Assembly (NCBI GenBank): GCA_031430015.1
Contig: JANPAR010000228.1
Span: 1 to 8,417, forward strand
Direction of reading: 5' to 3'
Length of the DNA: 8,417 bases
From: CANJDH01 sp031430015
GTDB lineage: Bacteria; Pseudomonadota; Gammaproteobacteria; Burkholderiales; JAEUOS01
The position numbers and the translations under genes are program-made. Of the stretch, positions 5,932 to 8,417 are shown piece by piece. Within the stretch, counting starts at the first letter, position 1. Each line of letters opens with the position of its first letter. The notes under the pieces were generated by a model. It was not told the DNA's origin. It searched no databases and was given only the letters and a program-made list of their open reading frames with translations.

Positions 5932-7179
5932 CTATGGTACGGAATTGGGGATCGTTGCCGCCGCGACGAAGTCGGGCCGCTCCAGCAACCATGAGATGAC
6001 GTACCCCGCCAGCAGCCCCCAGAACGCAGCGCCGATGTTCAGCAGGCCCAGATCAGCCACCGTTACCAGGAAGGCGACCAAAGCACCTAACGTGAATCTG
6101 TCCTTGAACGCGGTGACGAAAGCGGCCTGCAAGATGCGCAGCATGGCCAAGCCCGCAATTGCCATGATGAAGGCCTTCGGTGCATGCAGCATCAGGCGCG
6201 TGAAGGCCGGGGACAGCAAGCCGAAGAGCACGGCGAGCACCCCGCAGAAGATGCCTGCGGTGTAGTGTCGCGACCGTTCGCCCGACGAGGTGATGATCGC
6301 GTTCGTCGGCCCGGTCAGGCAGGTGCTGACGCTGCCGACCACCGCGCTCGCGATCGCACCGACGCCACAGGTGATGGTGATGGCATCGACCGGCGGCCGA
6401 TGTCCCGCAGCCTTCAGCACCGCAATGCCCTGGCCGTTCTGCACCACGAGGACGGTGATCGCCAGCGGCACGACCAACTCGAACATCGCGCCCCACGACC
6501 AGACGGGCGCGTGGACCACGGGTCGGGCGAACTCCAACGCGCCGAGGCCAGCCGCATCGAATCGACCCGCCAGAATCACGACCAGCGCGCCGACCAGCAA
6601 GACCCCGATCAGCGGCGGCATTCGTCGCCCCAGCCCGGGCAAGACCGTCAGCAACAGCCAGACAACGACCATGGGCGCCACGATAAGCGCATCGTCGTGC
6701 AAGGACCGAACCAGATCGAGCCCGAAGCGCAGGAACACGCCCGCCACCATCCCCATCACGATCGGCATCGGCACGGCGTGCATGGCACGCTTGACCCAAC
6801 CGGTCGATCCCAACACAAGCATCAACGCTCCGGTTGCGTAGAACGCACCGATCACTTCGGCAAAGCTGAGGTGCCCCAGTGCGGGGCCAACCAGCACAGT
6901 GCCCGGAATGGTCCAGAAAAAAGCGAGCGGCTGCCGATACAACCAGCAGAAGAGGATGCTGATCAGCCCGTTGATGAAAAACACGCCGAAGATCCACGAC
7001 GCCAGCTCCGCCTCGCTCAATCCGCCTCTTGTGCCGACCGACAGGATGATGGCCACCGGCGCCGTGGCCGAGAACACCCCTCCGATGAAGCCGTTGGCGG
7101 CTTCACGCGGGCCGAAGTCGGCCAGCACCTCGCGCCAGTGCGGGATCGGGCCTGATGGCCGCTCGAGGTGGGAAAACAT
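5932..7179 (-). CDS. benE: BenE-family benzoate (aromatic acid)/H+ symporter
   Basis: This 415-residue inner-membrane protein is a proton-coupled aromatic-acid importer of the BenE family (family length about 390-410). The short cytoplasmic N-terminus is followed by about 11-12 hydrophobic segments, at roughly residues 28-50, 60-80, 84-104, 108-124, 132-150, 166-180, 188-204, 228-247, 266-286, 304-322, 334-352 and 360-398. Family features are GFIGGVFSATAPVAIILS near residue 30, NGQGIAVLKAAGHRPP at residues 248-263, and GPTNAI at 290-295. An AGAAGGA site seven bases before the ATG supports the start. It lies 27 bases after the sigma-54 activator on the same strand, so the two are probably cotranscribed, and it converges on the catabolic operon. 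The known substrate of the family is benzoate. Here a hydroxyphenylacetate-type acid that feeds the homogentisate pathway is an equally good guess. The symbol reflects the family, not a proven substrate. Confidence 0.9.
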   Translation of the reverse strand: MFSHLERPSGPIPHWREVLADFGPREAANGFIGGVFSATAPVAIILSVGTRGGLSEAELASWIFGVFFINGLISILFCWLYRQPLAFFWTIPGTVLVGPALGHLSFAEVIGAFYATGALMLVLGSTGWVKRAMHAVPMPIVMGMVAGVFLRFGLDLVRSLHDDALIVAPMVVVWLLLTVLPGLGRRMPPLIGVLLVGALVVILAGRFDAAGLGALEFARPVVHAPVWSWGAMFELVVPLAITVLVVQNGQGIAVLKAAGHRPPVDAITITCGVGAIASAVVGSVSTCLTGPTNAIITSSGERSRHYTAGIFCGVLAVLFGLLSPAFTRLMLHAPKAFIMAIAGLAMLRILQAAFVTAFKDRFTLGALVAFLVTVADLGLLNIGAAFWGLLAGYVISWLLERPDFVAAATIPNSVP

Positions 7180-7186
7180 CGGCGCG

Positions 7187-7193
7187 TCCTTCT
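7187..7193 (-). promoter_or_regulatory. Ribosome binding site for the BenE-like gene
   Basis: On the minus strand this reads AGAAGGA, seven bases before the ATG at 7179. The 27-base gap to the regulator gene is too short for a separate promoter to be evident, which favours cotranscription. Confidence 0.7.
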
Positions 7194-7206
7194 TGTCCCG
7201 TGGAAG

Positions 7207-8417
7207 CTAGTCGCCATGCTGCAGGATGCCCCGGCTCTTCAGCCGGTACACCATCGCTGGGCGGGTGATGCCGAGCAGGCGCGCTGCCGCTGCGACATTG
7301 CCCTGCGCACGCGTCACCGCCTGCTTGAGCAGCATGGTCTCGATGTCGTCGAGCGACAGCTTGGAGTCGTCCTCGATGCCGTTCAGCAAATTGTTGACGT
7401 GCTTGGATACGCGGTCGATCTCGGGGTCGGCCGACTCAAGCTCGAGCCACCGGGCCGGGTCGGTGTGGATCAGCGCCCCGTCCGGGCTGACAGCAAACTG
7501 TTTGCTGTTGAATTGCTCGCCGCTGGTAAACAACTGCGGCGCGTCGATCGCTGTGTTCTGGGCCGCCAGGATGACGCCGCGTTCAATGACGTTTTCGAGC
7601 TCGCGGATGTTGCCGGGCCAGTCGTAGGACATCACGGCGTCGACCGCACGCTGTGTGAAGCCGGTCAGGCGCCGCCCATGCAGCCGATTGAACTTGGCCA
7701 GGAAGTGCGTCATCAACAAGGGTATGTCCTCGCGCCTTTCGCGCACCGGCGTGACGCGGATCGGAAAGACATTCAGGCGGAAGAACAGGTCCTCGCGGAA
7801 ACGCCCTGCCGCCGCTTCCGCGCGAAGGTCGACGTTGGTCGCCGCGATCACGCGAACGTCGACGCGTCGGGTATGGGTATCGCCAAGGCGCTCGATCTCA
7901 CCTTCTTGCAGCGCGCGCAAAAGGTTGCCCTGGGCGCCTGCGGACAGGGTGCCGATCTCGTCCAGAAACAGCGTACCGCCGTCAGCACGTTCGAAGCGCC
8001 CTGCGCGGCTGTGCGTGGCACCGGTGAAGGCGCCACGTTCGGCGCCGAACAACTCCGACTCGATCAAAGATTCAGGAATGGCCGCGCAATTCACCGCGAC
8101 GAAAGGCTTGTGGCTGCGCGAACTCAAGCGGTGCAGCATGCGCGCGAAAACCTCTTTGCCGACTCCACTCTCGCCGAGAAACAACACAGTGGCATTCGTC
8201 GGTGCCACCCGCTGCACCATGTGCAACACGGAGTTAAAGCCCGGTGAAATGCCGACCGGCTGGGCAGAGTCCGCCGGACTTGCGTCTGCGCTTGCGCCGG
8301 CCAACACAGGGTCACGTGTGGCCGACACCGCCGCCGTCAGCGCATCGCTGCGCAGCGCTGCCGGCATCAGGTGCTGCAGGTCCTGAATGGCTTCGTCGCC
8401 CCACGCCTCGACCGGCT
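7207..8417 (-). CDS. Sigma-54-dependent transcriptional activator (AAA+ and Fis-type HTH), N-terminal sensor cut by window edge
   Basis: The gene is an enhancer-binding activator that uses ATP to open promoters held by sigma-54 RNA polymerase. The frame stays open to the right edge. The ATG at 8367 is not the true start, because the preceding codons (PVEAWGDEAIQDLQHL) look like the end of an XylR/DmpR-type V4R sensor domain. Numbered from the Met at 8367: linker 1-37; Walker A GESGVGKE at 65-72; the sigma-54 contact loop GAFTGA at 112-117 (bases 8017-8034); Walker B GTLFLDE at 131-137; the FRLNVFPIR region near 197; and DWPGNIRELENVIER at 249-263. A variable linker of about 65 residues leads to a Fis-type helix-turn-helix at 353-380 (GNVAAAARLLGITRPAMVYRL). 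All motifs needed for ATP hydrolysis and sigma-54 contact are intact. It is followed by the BenE-like gene and probably senses an aromatic effector and controls the porter and the facing catabolic operon; this link is inferred from location. Confidence 0.94.
   Translation of the reverse strand, partial: PVEAWGDEAIQDLQHLMPAALRSDALTAAVSATRDPVLAGASADASPADSAQPVGISPGFNSVLHMVQRVAPTNATVLFLGESGVGKEVFARMLHRLSSRSHKPFVAVNCAAIPESLIESELFGAERGAFTGATHSRAGRFERADGGTLFLDEIGTLSAGAQGNLLRALQEGEIERLGDTHTRRVDVRVIAATNVDLRAEAAAGRFREDLFFRLNVFPIRVTPVRERREDIPLLMTHFLAKFNRLHGRRLTGFTQRAVDAVMSYDWPGNIRELENVIERGVILAAQNTAIDAPQLFTSGEQFNSKQFAVSPDGALIHTDPARWLELESADPEIDRVSKHVNNLLNGIEDDSKLSLDDIETMLLKQAVTRAQGNVAAAARLLGITRPAMVYRLKSRGILQHGD

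Noticed and set aside
6184..7155. A 323-codon plus-strand frame across the BenE-like gene
   Set aside because: The product is an extreme Arg/Gln/Asp/His-rich sequence, the typical antisense image of membrane-protein codons.
7168..8247. A 359-codon open frame on the plus strand across the regulator gene
   Set aside because: The opposite strand has intact Walker A, GAFTGA, Walker B and HTH motifs. The plus-strand product resembles no family and has no good ribosome site.
1..8417. Mobile elements, CRISPR arrays, tRNA or rRNA genes
   Set aside because: I saw no transposase motifs, terminal inverted repeats, regularly spaced repeats or RNA gene signatures. The window is fully occupied by catabolic and regulatory genes.

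Overview
The window is a GC-rich bacterial segment with strong G/C bias at third codon positions and tightly packed genes. The gene content (aromatic catabolism, a sigma-54 activator, a BenE-type porter) and the feel of the proteins suggest a proteobacterium. A beta-proteobacterium of the Burkholderiales is my best guess, but this is inferred from gene style and not from any marker gene.

Left part, plus strand (1-5917): a compact five-gene catabolic operon with gaps of only 15-28 bases. In order it holds the C-terminal 329 residues of a class A FAD-dependent aromatic hydroxylase (runs off the left edge), a 73-residue DUF2783-like protein, homogentisate 1,2-dioxygenase (hmgA), fumarylacetoacetase (fahA), and a single-chain acyl-CoA:acetate/3-ketoacid CoA-transferase with an extra C-terminal domain. 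Read as a pathway, an aromatic acid is hydroxylated to homogentisate, the ring is opened to maleylacetoacetate, fumarylacetoacetate is hydrolysed to fumarate and acetoacetate, and acetoacetate is activated with CoA for thiolysis. No maleylacetoacetate isomerase is encoded between hmgA and fahA or elsewhere in the window.

Right part, minus strand (5932-8417): a convergent pair. A sigma-54-dependent activator (AAA+ and Fis-type HTH, N-terminal sensor cut by the right edge) is followed 27 bases later by a BenE-family aromatic-acid/H+ symporter. The symporter stop lies 14 bases from the stop of the CoA-transferase gene, with no visible terminator between them.

The most interesting reading is that the flavoprotein plus small DUF2783-like protein form a two-component hydroxylase comparable to the 3-hydroxyphenylacetate 6-hydroxylase MhaAB of Pseudomonas putida U, which makes homogentisate. 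The whole locus would then be a self-contained uptake, sensing and degradation module for a hydroxyphenylacetate-like substrate. The enzyme identities of hmgA and fahA are secure from active-site residues. The substrate of the hydroxylase, of the porter and of the activator is inference.
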